Of a stretch of DNA of 64,000 nt, positions 24,681 to 36,240 are shown one piece after another (the first letter of the stretch is position 1; every line of letters begins with the position of its first letter). The position numbers and the translations under genes were made by a program. The notes under the pieces were generated by a model. It did no database searches. It was given only the letters and a program-made list of their open reading frames with translations, and was not told where the DNA came from. The stretch is from positions 1,364,001-1,428,000 of the forward strand of contig OU015544.1 in the NCBI GenBank assembly GCA_907165065.1. Reading direction: 5' to 3'. Source of the stretch: Caprimulgus europaeus (Eukaryota > Chordata > Aves > Caprimulgiformes > Caprimulgidae).

Positions 24681-26749
24681 CGTGATCTCTTGGGGATTGT
24701 TCACTGGAGGAGCGATAGGATCTCCTGAACAGCACCCGGTGGATCGCGAGTGCCTGGCCGCGTGCAGGTTGAAATCCCCTGCCTGCTTTCCAGCCAGTGA
24801 ATGGCGTCAGTAGGTGTGAAGGGAAAATACTGTGAGCGTTCAGCTACAGATTCAGTGTCCTGCGTGGGCTCTGGGCCTGAACCCTGCCCACCCTGCCCCT
24901 CTGCCAGCTCCAGAGAGGAAGGAATGAGAAATGGAGTTGGTTTTTCTCCCAGCCCCAGTCACACCTGGTTTTTCTCTCCCAGCCATCTAGACTGGCCTGT
25001 GCGAAACGGCAGAGATCTCTTAAAAACCTGCAAATGAGTGCTGACACCTATGGATTGTTATTTTATTCTTGTTATCCAGTCTGTAAATACAGAAAGCCGA
25101 GTGGCTATCTGATTTAATCAGACAAATAATTTCTTGATAAACCTGTGTTCAGGCCATAGGGAGCGGGATGAGGATGGGAGACTTGTTTGAGTCCAAGTGT
25201 GTAATGGCTGCGGAGGGCTCTCTGGCGGCGCTGTGCATATTGAAGCTGATCTCTCAGTTCCCTCCCTCTCCTCCATCCTGGCAGAGAGACCTGACAGAAG
25301 TTGAAAGAGAAATCCTCAACTGCAGTGCTCACTAATGAGTGACTAATGATGAAGATGTTGCTGGTGCTCAAACAATTAATGACTTGTGGACCCGGAGTGG
25401 CCGTCTCGTTGCGCTGGGCAGAGCCGGTCCCCAGCAGCGCCGCTCCCCGCTCCGGTAATTGCCCGGCGCAGCGTGCCCCGGGATTCCTGGGATGCCGGAT
25501 ACTCAGCCAGTTAACCACAAAAATCTTAGTTTTTAACTACAGGTCTGTTTAAGGTCGATTTAAATGGAGTAATTTAGAAGGCAAATGAAAAGCTTGAGTT
25601 AAGTAAAATACTTCAAACTGCTACATGCTTTAAGTGCAAAGTCAGATAGTGTTCTGAGCGCTGGGTTTGAGTCTGACGTGCTGTTGGGTGATGTGTCAGG
25701 CCTTGGAGGAGATCTGGAAACTATTTCTGATGGTTTTTCCCCCCTAAGAAGAGGGTCCAAAGAGGGATGGGAGCATTCCCCATTGCTTTGTGTACTGTGC
25801 ATTCCCAAACAAGCCGGCTGGGAGCTGCTTGGACCTCGCCTCAGCCAGCAAATGCACATTACAGCTTCAAATACTGTAGCCCGCAAAATGGATCTCGTAC
25901 CTGCAGGTTGCCAAAGCCCTGTATAGTTTTAATATTTTCTCCTGTGCCCTATCAAAGCAAACCTGGTGAGTGTTGAAAAGGGGCAGCGCAGGGATGTTCA
26001 CTGAGCAGAGCTTTTCACAGACGTTAGCACCAGGCAGTGCTGGTTTCCCATCTCTCTTCCCTCCCCGTTGCCCCAGCCCGGGCGGGCGCTGGTGCTGGGG
26101 GTGCCCCGGCTCCAGCCCCTTTGGCTCAGGCACCACGTGCCGTTTCCAGCAGACTTTTCAGTGCAGTTTGGGGGTGAAGTTCACTCTGTTGTTACATTTT
26201 CAAGATTTCAGTAGTTTAATCGGTGTTGGTGTTGACTCATCAAGCCTTTGCCAGAGATGTAGCCCATTAGATTGGGTTTTGTTTGGTTAGCTTGGTATTT
26301 TTAGGGTTTTTTTAAGGAAGAAGCAGGGAGTTTGGATGCGTGGAGCTGTGGTGAGCTGCCAGATCCCTTCAGCCTGGCCCCAGCAGAGCAAACACAGTGT
26401 ACAGCTGCGGGCAGGCAGCGGGCATCAAACAGCCCTAAAGCAGCCCAAATCCACCGCTCCTTTGAAGCGGCAGCGGAGGAGAGAGGAATGATTAGATCAG
26501 AGGCCTCAAACCTAATGGTTTCTTAGAGGCCTCAGGATGTCCTGATGAGGTATTAGAGGAAGTAATTCAGGAAGAAAGGGACAAATAACCACCTCCGGAG
26601 CCGGGCTGACCCGCGGGGCCGCCGGAGCGGCGCTGGCTGTGCCGGCACACGGCAGCAGGGACCTTTGGTGTTTGCTCAGGGCGAATGGAAACACAAAGTG
26701 CTGCTGCATGTGTCGGGAAAGATGGGTATTTTTTATCCTTGCCAGGGGT

Positions 26750-27278
26750 AAATGAGGAATCATCTTCTGTCTTCCCGGATTTTAATTTTTTTGGGTTGTG
26801 TAATGAGTCAGTCCTAATGGAGAAGTCTCGTGGAATTAAACAAGAGATAAAATCGATATGGTTCCATAGAAATATAATTGGGTTTTGTAGAGATTGCTCT
26901 TAAAAACCTATAAGGTGTAAAAGAAAATACAGCCTTATTGTAGTTTCTGAGCCATCGTGTAACCGGGGTGTAACTATCCATTACATTCTGCAGGATGGAT
27001 CAAAAAATCCATAAGGAGGTTTTAATTCTCCATTAAATCCTATGGAAGAGCTGGAACAGAACCGTATTAATTACCCCTGTGACGGTGCTTCTTCCCTCCA
27101 TTAGCCTGCAGTGAGTTCAGCAGCAGCTCCGCAGACAGCAGGTGTATTTGCACCTGCATATTTTTATGAAAGTTTTCCAAAGTCCAGACAGCTAAGTAAT
27201 ACTTTATTAAAGTGAAATCCATTTAATTTAACCAGTATTTTCCTTTCCCCCTCCCCTCTTTGTTTCTTTATTAAACAG
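26750..27278 (+). other. AT-rich intron flank upstream of the RRM2 exon
   Basis: Unique AT-rich sequence leading into the acceptor at 27278. Flanks of Musashi exons are often conserved, but that cannot be judged here. Confidence 0.35.
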
Positions 27279-27361
27279 GATTTGGCTTCGTCACTTTTGA
27301 AAATGAAGACGTGGTGGAAAAAGTCTGCGAAATCCATTTCCACGAAATCAATAACAAAATG
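27279..27361 (+). CDS. MSI2: MSI2 exon: RNP1 and C-terminal half of RRM2
   Basis: An 83-base internal exon. It begins with the last two bases of a Gly codon and then encodes 27 residues from [12 protein letters not shown] to FHEINNKM, ending on a codon boundary. FGFVTF is the RNP1 core of the second RRM; its aromatic residues stack on RNA bases. The rest forms helix 2 and beta 4 of the domain. By my count this is about residues 152-179 of the 328-residue human isoform, and I see no difference from it. The acceptor is a C/T-rich tract ending AAACAG at 27278; the donor is GTAAGT at 27362, a near-perfect consensus. The split first codon requires an upstream exon ending in a single G. The match is unmistakable for Musashi; MSI1 is nearly identical here, so the assignment to MSI2 rests on the later exons. 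Confidence 0.96.
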
Positions 27362-30300
27362 GTAAGTTGGTTTTGTTCCACAGGGCGTGTCGGTGACAGG
27401 GAGCACTCACCCTTTGTCACAGACACGTGTCATACCTGGGTGGTGGCTCTTTGGGACAACCTTCTCCATGGGGTTAGCTGGGTGGTGGGCACACCATGTC
27501 TGGTGGAGTGGTCACGGGGATGGGCTGCTGAGCCTTGACCACAGCTCACTGGGACCCTGCTCCTGTCCCCACGAGCACGGGAGTTGTCTGCAGGCTCAGG
27601 TGGCCGCCCTGCAGCGGGTTTTGATGTGGAAAGCCAGAGGTGGTGGTGATGGTGGGAATGAACCTGCTCAGCATCTTGGCCAACCTCGGAGAAGCTTTCT
27701 TCTCCTACTGCTCCCCTGAAAACCCCTGATGCAGCCACTGAGCAGCTGTGTCAGGGGTTTTCAGAGGGGCAGTGGGCTGCGGTGGCTGTTACAGACCATT
27801 TGCTCCCAAAAATAGCCGTTCTGGTCATGCTCCCGAGTCCTGACACGGCAGCTGCCTGCTGGCCCGTGTCCCTTGGGAAGTTGTGACTCTCTGCCATCAT
27901 GCTGCAGTCACTTCCCACCCAGACCCAACCCAGGAGCCAGACCTGGGTGAAGTTTCTGCTAAATGACAGTCAGGTCCCAGGTTGGGGGTTGCCCTGTCAG
28001 TAAAGCCACTGAGCCAGCTGAAGAAGGGCATTTGTATTTCAATTGATGCAGTAACTTTGATATTTTCAGCTAAAATATTCTTTTTCCCTTTGTCAAAACA
28101 TCCTTTGCTTCTCAAATGTGTATTCAGATATGCATTGTATATTGGTCTGATATGTGTTCACAGACTTTAAATTCAATAATAGAGCTTTTAGTGTGGATAA
28201 GATCAAAGCAATCTCCTTGGCATATGCTGGAGGCCTGATTCAATATTTGACTTGCTAATTTTTCCCAGGGCACTGAAATAATATTCCTCATATTGTTCCT
28301 CTCTGCAATATGCATCTGAAATAGAAGTGAGGGTCCTCTTGGCAAAGGGAGTGGTGGGCTGGCAGGGCGGGATGGGGGCAGGTCCCTTGGCCTTGCAGGA
28401 AGCCCCTCGCTCTGTCTGGGCTGGGTGCCGTGGGCTTTGCCTCTGCCCTGGCGCCAGCGATTCCTCGCCCGAGGCACTCGTGGGTCATGGGGGAGGCTCG
28501 TTCCCCTGTACAGAGTTCCTAAGTGCTGGTTAATCTGCCTTAAAAACAAAACAAAACAGAACAAGCCTCAAGCACCCCCACCCCAGCATCCAGATGACAG
28601 ACCCAGCCACAAATCAGAAACGCTTGGAATGTGAATTTGGGTGGAAGTTGTCACTTGGGAGGGCAGAGCTGCAGGGCCGCGCTCCGGGATTTCCCTGCCC
28701 CTCGTGGCGGCGGGCGCGTGGCCTGTCGTGCTCACAGGCTGAGCTCTTTCACACTGTAGGTTTGCTCTGGAGCAAGGCTCAGCCTTCGCCTGGTGCAGAC
28801 CAGTGCTGCCCAGTATTGCCCAGTGAGGTGACAGTGGGGTCTGTGCTCCTGTGCTGTGAAAATCTTACCCAGGCGTTTGCAGACCCCTGCGAGGGCAGGA
28901 GCGGTGGGGGAGTCACTGGGAGGAATTCTTCCCAGGCAGGAGGCCGCACGGGAGGGTAACAGCAGTGCAGGGAACAGGGGATGGGACAGGGTGAAAGCAC
29001 AGGAGGAGCATCACAAAGAGTAAAGAGTCAGTGTAGGCTGTTGGGGTTTTATTGTCACGGATAATTAAAATATATTCTTCCCAGCACTCCTGGTGCCTGA
29101 GCCAGGTGCTGTGATGCTTTGAGCATTCTCTTCTTGTCACTTCTCTACAGCACTAATTTCAAAAGCAGCCCACGAGGGAGGAGATGAGACATGATCCCGT
29201 CCTGGGTCTGACTCATCGTACTGCTGGTGTGTCTGCAGAGCGCTTACCAAGCCCGTGCAGGGGCAGGAGAGCGTGTGCACGCGCGTGTGACAGCGAGCTG
29301 GTGCGGGTGGCTGGAGGGGACACACAGCTGGCTGGGGGTCAGCCTTAGGTGTGGATGTACCTTCCGTAGCGCCCTCAGAGACTGACCACTCCTGCTTCGT
29401 TTTTAACACATCCCCCTCTCGCGTTTTGCTGCCCAGGGGATGGGTTCTTGCAGCCCCAGCTCAGAGTGATGGGTTTTGCAGCTGCTCAGTGAGCTGGGGC
29501 AGGGACACCCTGTCCCCACCCCTGTCCCCATCCCCAGACCACTCAGCTGGAGCATCCACAGGTCCACGGGCACCGACTGGCCCTGAGCTCGCCCGTTCTC
29601 GTCTCCTGAACGCTGTCACTTGGCCGGGCGCGGGGGCGCGCAGAGGGTCGCGGGGCTGCTGCTGTCCCCAGCCTGTTTCCAGGCTCCCATCTCCCTGGCA
29701 GGCTATTTTTAACCCACCCATTCTGCTTCTGTTGCCATCCATAAAGCTTAGAATGTCAAATGTTACATTAACCGAGCAGCGTGAAAGCGAAAAGAAAATG
29801 CCATTTATTCATTTAATAAAGGAAACTTGGAATTTACGTGGGAGGCCAAAGATGCTCTCCAGACACTGGGAGGGGAAACAACTGAAACCCAAACAAGCTA
29901 CTCCCAGTAGCTCCCAGTAGTGTTCCTCTGACACGAGCAGGCTGCTTCGCAAAGAGAAATCTGGTTTTCTAAGGGGGTGCCAAAGTAGCTGGAAAAGAAA
30001 TGTGATGAGGTAATTTATTTTCCTTCAGATCCCACTGTGATGGGGTCATCACATCACGGGTACGGTGGGACAAGCGCTGGTGAGCAGAGCAATGGGCCGA
30101 GCCTGGCCCGGGTGCTTGGCACTGGAGTCAGGATCTCAAGTCAGACACTGGAGGGGGTGACAGAAGTGTCAGGCTGCTCTAAAATGGCATCTGTGGCCGC
30201 TTGTTCCTCCCGTGGGGGGATTTTGAGGGGTTTTTTTAACGTACCAGCACTCTTCAGGCTTCTCTCTGGACTGGCAGCCTTCGCCGCAATCTGGGCCCAG

Positions 30301-30624
30301 AAATCACCCTCCTCGCTCGTGAGGAAGTGGCTTTGGTGCTGTCAGCCTGTTTGGATGCTTCTGTCCCAAATCTGCAAAGCACACCAGCTCATCGCACCTT
30401 GCGGTCCCACCCCTCCCGGCTCTCCCTGTGGGCGTTAATCCTCGGTTTCATCTCAAAGGAAGTAACAAGAGAGTTAAACAACCCCCAGTGGCCAGAAATG
30501 ACAAGTGACAGCTCCAGTTCGAGGACCCTACTGCAATCCCTGGGAAACTCTTTGGAGTTGGGATTGTCCCTTCATTTGACGCATTTGTAGGACCTCCCCA
30601 AAGGAAGTTGTCATTGTGAATGTG

Positions 30625-30855
30625 ATATTGAGATGAGATCTGAGGAAGAAATTATTCACTGTGAGGGTGCTGAGACACTGGCCCAGGTTGCCCAGAGAAG
30701 CTGTGGCTGCTCCTCCCTGGAAGTGTTCTGGGCCAGGTTGGATGAGGCTTTGAGCAACCTGGTCTAGGGGAAGGTGTCCCTGCTGCTGGCAGGGGGGTTG
30801 GGACTGGATGAGCTTTAAGGTCCCTTCCAACCCAAACCAGTCTGGCATTCTGTGT
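30625..30855 (+). mobile_element. CR1 LINE fragment, sense
   Basis: The CR1 3' region with GGTTGCCCAGAGAAGCTGTG, GGATGAGGCTTTGAGCAACC and CCCTTCCAACCCAAACCAG before a GGCATTCTG tail. It belongs to the same subfamily as the 18515 copy. Confidence 0.9.
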
Positions 30856-30997
30856 GGGCACTGAGGCCAAAAGTGTGTGTGACTCTGGGGAGCTGGGATG
30901 TCAGCAGGTCACAGGAGAGCGTCGCTGCTCGTCGTATCCTACTGTAGGTTCAGTCTTTCAGTTGTAGAGCTGGAGCCTGACTCATGGCTGGTTGTTG

Positions 30998-31163
30998 TGG
31001 ATGGGATGTGAGGAAGAATTTCTTTGCTGAAAGGGTTCTGAGGCATTGGAAGGGGTTGCCCAGGGCAGTGGTGGAGTCCCCATCCCTGGAGGGATGATTG
31101 GACTCGATGATCTTAAAGGTCTTTTCCAGTCTAGGTGATTCTGTGGTTTTATGATTCTGTGAC
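30998..31163 (+). mobile_element. CR1 LINE fragment with internal deletion, sense
   Basis: The copy matches 6890-7085 up to CCCCATCCCTGGAGGGAT, then jumps to GATTGGACTCGATGATC. About 75 bases present in the 6718 copy are missing. The tail GATTCTGTGGTTTTATGATT is the CR1 3' microrepeat. Confidence 0.88.
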
Positions 31164-32185
31164 AATTCTGATCCCATTGTCCCATCCCACCTTTGTCAAG
31201 GATCTGATGGGGGGTTTTGAGTATGTTCATCACCTCCCTGCTGCTGCCCAGCTCAGCCCGGCGAGAACAGGCTTCTCCGTGAGAGGAGCGGTGGTTTTGA
31301 CTCGCCGTGGCGTGGACAACGCGGCCTCCCCAGGGTACTCAAACCTCAGCTAACCGTGAGTCACACGGTGCTGGCCAGACAAAGTTGCCTTGTCTTTGGG
31401 TGGTAAAATGGGGTTTTGTGCATTGTGAGTGTGTGCACATTCTGCTTTCCTCAAAATAGCCCTGGTTTCCCTGGAAAGCTGCGAGCCGTGGGCTTTGGGG
31501 ACATCCTGGTGCTCAGAGCTGACAGCCCGTTTTGTTGCCCTGGGTATAAGAAGCTTTTCACTCCCCATCTCGGCTGTCCTGGCTTCTGGTGGCTTTGACT
31601 GCTCAGCTTGACCCAAGAGCACCCCAGTGTAATGGTAATTCTCCAAACTAGACTAAACAAAAATAGTGATTTTTAGTTTCCTTGCTTTTTCCTTTTTTTT
31701 AGCCTTAGAGTTAAGCCTGTCTTTGTTGGGCTGCGGAAGCACATCCCTGGTACCGGAGAGGTGGGGAAGTCTGGAAATGATTAGGACATGCAGCAGTGCT
31801 GAACTGGAACTGTGTGAGATCCGGGTTTGTGTCCCAAGGACCCACCTCGGGCGAGTCTTGGGGGTGGTTGGGTGCAGGGCTGAGTGCTGACTCGTCGCTC
31901 AGATCCATCCCTCTTGGAGAAGCCCTGTGGCACGTCCCGCTTTGCCAGCACGTGTGTGACATCCCTGCTTTGTCCTCACAGTAGCCGTGGCTCTGGGGTG
32001 GTTATGGCCGTCTCCATCCCGTTCCCCATGGAGCAGAGGGCTGGCTTCTTGCAGAAAAGCGGCCTGGCCCCTTTTTTTCCACTTTTCCTGCCTGTGTTGG
32101 TGAGGAGGCACCATCCAAGCCCATCACCCAGCCACTGACAGTGCTTCGCCTCTTGTTGCTGCATTTTCCCTGTTTGCTGATGGGA

Positions 32186-32712
32186 TCATAGAATCAGAGA
32201 ATGTTGTGAGCTGGGAGGGACCCACCAGGATCATGGAGTCCAACTCCTGTCCCTGCACAGGACAGTCCCAACATTCACACCATGTCCCTGAGGGCCTTGG
32301 CCAAATGCTGCTGGAATCTTGTCAGGCTTGGTGTCATGAGCACCTCCCTGGGGAGCCTGTTCCAGTGCTCCACCACCCTCTGCCTCAAGAACCTTTTCCT
32401 CATGGCCAACCTCACCCTCCCCTGCCACATCTTCCTGCCATGGCCTCTGCTCCTGGCGTTGGTGGCCAGGGAGAAGAGCTCAGCACCTGCCCCTCCTCTT
32501 CCCCTGGGGAGGAAGTTCCAGACCGCCAGGAGATCTCCTCTCAGTCTCCTCTTCTCCAGGCTGAACAAACCCAGGTGACTTCAGCCTCTCCTCACACCCT
32601 TCCCCTCTAAACCCTTCCCCAGTGTTGTGTCCCTCCTCTGGACACTCTCCAGCAGCTTTAGATCCTTTTTATCCTGTGGTGCCCAAAACTGCCCCCAGCA
32701 CTTGAGGGATGG
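32186..32712 (-). mobile_element. CR1 LINE fragment, antisense, longest copy
   Basis: Starts with the reversed tail CATAGAATCAGAGAATGTTG and continues through TGTCCCTGAGGGCCTTGGCC and CTCCTCTTCTCCAGGCTGAA to CCCAAAACTGCCCCCAGCAC, about 525 bases. The bases up to 32580 are almost the exact reverse complement of the copy at 1256. Confidence 0.9.
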
Positions 32713-35417
32713 TGTGTGGGCAGCTTCTGCAGAGCACCTCGAGGCCTGGTGATGGTGCTGAATGAGGAGTGAAAATCATCCCTCCCGGGGGACAGAGCCT
32801 CTGCTGGGTGACAGAGAGTATTTTTGCCCTGGATATGGTGTATATTTGTTTACAAAGGCTTAGGAATTATTTTTCTTTCCTACTGTTGACTTTTCCTTCC
32901 CCTTTAAATCCCAGTTAGAAGTTCTTTGCAGCTCGCTGCCGTTCCCTTTGTGTCCTCGTGTGCTGTGAAAATCATAAATTACGCTGGTCTCTCAGAGAGC
33001 AGCGGTAGGCTGTTTTGTGGTTGCAAAAGCTAATTACTGGGTTATTGTTTCTAACGGTGCTAATCCAAACTTCATTTTCCTGTTAATTGTCCTTCGAGCC
33101 AGGCTAGATTGTTTTTATCATCCTGCCTGTTCGCAGCACAGGCGGCGCGAGGTGTAACCAATGCCGCCATGACATTTGGAATGGTGGCGAACACAGGGAA
33201 CGTGGTTGTGAAATGAAATGACACACTTGAGGTGCTCACCCCCGGTCATCTGGCTGGAGAAATGAGATTGGCATAGTCCTGTTACATGCCCCTCTGATTA
33301 AAAAATCAGCAAGGGATGGTTGGAGAGGATGTTGCTGGGCTGGAGTGCAGGGACCAAGGCTGGTGCTCGGCATCCAAGCTGTCCCTGGGCTCTCGGGGGG
33401 TTGATGATGGAGAGGGGAGATCCTGGCTTTGGGCTGTGGGGCTTTCTGGGATCATTGAGGTTTCGGGGGACACACAGCCCAGTTAGGCTGAAACCCACCA
33501 TCGAGGCTCAGGCTTAAGCCTCCCTGGGAAGCTCTGAAGGCTTCGTTCCTATGGGGCTGGGCGCCGGGCACACGTATCCTGCGCTGTCCGCGTCCCCAGC
33601 CCCGGTCTGTGCGAGCAGCTGCTCCACCAATTCAGTGGTGGGAAGTTTTCCTTTTTCTTTCTCTTTTTCTCTTAATATCAAGGCCCAGGAACCCTGTGGG
33701 GCACCACGAAGCTCCCCATTGCTCGCAGTAGTGTGTCTGCACCATCACGTGGCTGCAGGAGCCCGTGGGTGTGCAGGGGACAGGGTGTGGAGGTTGGTGG
33801 CCCCAGCTGGAGGACACACCAGTGGGATGGTTTTTGTCTCCCTGAGGACTTGCAGCCCCAACAGCACAGAAGAAGAGATGGAGGGAATTGCTGGCCCTTT
33901 TGTGGCTGTGCCCAAGTTTTGGGGTACCCAGTAAGTTGGGTGTCTTCAACACTTCTCTTGCTCCTCCTCGCCCATTTTCCCTGTTTCCCTTGAGCAGTGT
34001 CCAGGCTGTGCACATACATCCCTGCTCCAGCCATCCCAGGTCCCTCTCTGCCCTTCTCCTGCTGCCTCCCATGAGTCCCAAACACTTCCTTATAGAAAAG
34101 TCACTGAAGTTGAACTCCAGAAGAATTTCACCCCAAACATCACTGGGTTGGGGCAGGTTGTTCACAAGAGTTAGGTGTTTTGACAGCGTTGGCAGCATCT
34201 GAGCATTGTAGCGCCGGGAAGTTTTGCGAGTAAATACGGTCTGTGGAGGTTTGCAGCAGAAAGGGGAGAGGAGATGTGGGTGGTTTTGTTTCAAATACTC
34301 CTCTTACAGTCGGGGAACCTTTGTGTTACCTAAATGAAGATTGTATAAACCCAAAATTTGCGCTGCTGGGGTTGCCTAGGAACGGGCGGTTGGTTTTCAC
34401 AAGACAGTGAACACACAGTCACTGATCGGGCTATTAGGCACCGAGGTGTGCAAAGAGGACCAGGAACTGGTTGAAGAACAAAGTTAGGGGCATAAAGCTC
34501 AAACCTCTAGATCTAGATCGAGACCTTTGCCCCTAGACCAGCAATTCTCATTGTGCTAGCAACCAGTGGCACCACTCAGGGCTTCCCCCTGTGGGGCTGC
34601 TCTGCATATCAGCACATTTTCCTGTTGCTCAGAGCATGGACTGAGGTGTAAAGCCACAGAAATGGGTCGGGGTGGCTCCAGCTGGCCCCCGTTGGCTTAT
34701 CGGCACGGCCGGAGCACCGGTGGCGAGGGGAGCACGGGTGCAATCTGCTGGGGGGGGCAGTCGGCAGTGCCAGGGCAGGTGCACATGGAAAAGTGGTTTA
34801 TTTCTCCATTTTGCCATCCAAAAAGGAGCTGGGAAGCAGCAGCTGGTGGTGTGGCCAGGGGTCCTGGGTCACCTCCTCCCACAGACTCACGGGGTGGTTC
34901 CAGTGGGGTTAAGCGGCTTCGGAAGGCAGCAGGAGCAAGTGGAAGTGGAGGAATGCAGATTGTCTGTGAATAGGGCCCACAGACATTTTCTGCTGGGTAG
35001 AAGTATTGATTCTTTATTCCTGTTTTAAAAGGAGCTTTTTGTAATGATCACCAAGAGTCATTCTGTGTTATCGATTGCAACAGAGCTGTGCTGGAGACCC
35101 CCCTCCATTCATTCCACGCCCGCGAGTGCCATTGAGAGGGACCACAGCACAGGTTCTCCTGCCAGGAACGTGGCAACTTCCTAAATCAGCATTTCTGTCA
35201 TCTTCCCAGGGGGGTTTGCTGTGGGTGTTTAAGGAGACATACATGTTTGCTCTTTTAAATCCATTTACGCTATTCTTAAAGTTCACCTTTGAGGGGGAAG
35301 CGGTGCGGGGAGGCAAATGCTAAAAATAAAACTCCCTCCCTTAAGTAGATCAGTTCTGCATTTGACATTTACATGGAATTCATTTGCATCTCATTTGTAC
35401 ATGTTTCTGCTCAATAG

Positions 35418-35532
35418 GTAGAATGTAAGAAAGCACAACCTAAAGAAGTGATGTTTCCACCAGGGACGAGAGGAAGGGCTCGTGGATTACCGTATACCAT
35501 GGACGCTTTTATGCTAGGGATGGGAATGTTGG
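35418..35532 (+). CDS. MSI2: MSI2 exon: end of RRM2 and post-RRM linker
   Basis: A 115-base exon, starting on a codon boundary and ending after the first base of a Gly codon. It encodes 38 residues, from [16 protein letters not shown] through [16 protein letters not shown] to [15 protein letters not shown] completes the last beta strand and the C-terminal extension of RRM2; the following segment is the basic, then Met-rich linker of MSI2, about residues 180-217 of the human protein. The acceptor is a moderate tract ending CAATAG at 35417; the donor is GTAAGT at 35533. The residues match the mammalian MSI2 sequence as I remember it. The phase fits the exon at 27279 upstream and the exon at 42102 downstream. 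Confidence 0.96.
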
Positions 35533-35689
35533 GTAAGTGCCATAGCCACCACACCTCTCCCGGGGCCCGCGGCTCCCGCCCTGTCTCCCTGATTTCTGAA
35601 CGCTGAGGGGTGAGCAAATCCCTGCCCCTGTGTGGGTGCCAGTCGAAAACTTCAGCAGGGGTGGAGTGGGGAAAATAATCCTGGCTGTG

Positions 35690-36240
35690 GTAAATGATTA
35701 ACCCCCCCCACACCCCTTCCTGGAATATAAAAATTTGCATTTAAATGGATGTTTTAAATAGCCTGTTTTACTCTTTACTCACAAAAATAGAATGATGAAA
35801 GATGCAGTGTGTTCATTCTGACTAAAAATGATCTCTCCCCTTTTTTAGAGGAATTGAGTCACACATTATTCCCCTTCTTTTAAAGGTATCTTTGACAGTT
35901 CAGCATAGATAATTGAAAATCTTGCTGGTTCTTAAATGGCATGCAAGATGGAGAAAGCAGGGAGCTGCGTAACAGTACAGGTCGCAACAATAATTGCAAG
36001 TTTCAAGGAGATGGAACGGTATTTTAGTCCAGAGTATTGTGTCCAGAAAATACTAATTAAATGGGATAAATGATATTTAATGGCAAAATTCTATTTGTGC
36101 ATGAGGTCTGTGTAGTTATAATTGGTTCTCATTTGTTTCTGCCTAGATAGTTCTTCTTTCTATAAAATGTGACAGCCTCTTCATTCTCTGTCCTCAGATT
36201 TACTGAGCCAAAATGCTGCTAATCCATTGCCAACTTCTAC
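35690..36240 (+). other. AT-rich intron flank downstream of the linker exon
   Basis: Unique low-GC sequence beginning about 160 bases after the donor at 35533, with no repeats. Candidate splicing-control or conserved noncoding sequence by position only. Confidence 0.3.

Larger units (their letters stand above)
1..27278 (+). other. MSI2: MSI2 intron upstream of the RRM2 exon (5' end outside window)
   Basis: At least 27 kb of intron. I looked for the preceding exon, which should encode the first half of RRM2 and end in the dipeptide His-Arg before the split Gly codon, and did not find it. The interval holds CR1 fragments near 1, 1256, 6718, 9184, 18515, 22358 and 23578-23718, minisatellites at 11473 and 14041, and small duplications at 20732 and 21267. 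AT-rich, repeat-free blocks lie at 3521-4760, 7480-8280, 14440-14700, 15660-16010, 21540-22000, 22980-23260 and 24180-24680. The last bases, 27240-27278, form a strong polypyrimidine tract and AG acceptor. Confidence 0.85.
27362..35417 (+). other. MSI2: MSI2 intron between the RRM2 exon and linker exon
   Basis: An 8,056-base intron with GTAAGT donor and ATAG acceptor. It contains three CR1 fragments (30625, 30998 and 32186). Two AT-rich blocks (28020-28330 and 32860-33320) have no recognisable repeat and could be conserved noncoding sequence. The rest is GC-rich intron with no feature I can support. The 220-residue minus-strand open frame at 33632-34294 has no recognisable domain. Confidence 0.88.

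Noticed and set aside
27311..27538. Open frame of 75 codons starting inside the RRM2 exon and reading into intron
   Set aside because: Only the part to 27361 is coding; the GTAAGT donor follows, and the remaining residues are intron read-through.
32275..32568. Protein-like frame (VVEHWNRLPREV) shared with 1282-1533, and a related frame at 6596-7096
   Set aside because: The similarity between copies comes from the CR1 element itself. These residual frames are often mis-annotated as bird proteins but are truncated LINE fragments.
33632..34294. Minus-strand open frame of 220 codons
   Set aside because: No domain and random-looking composition inside an intron.
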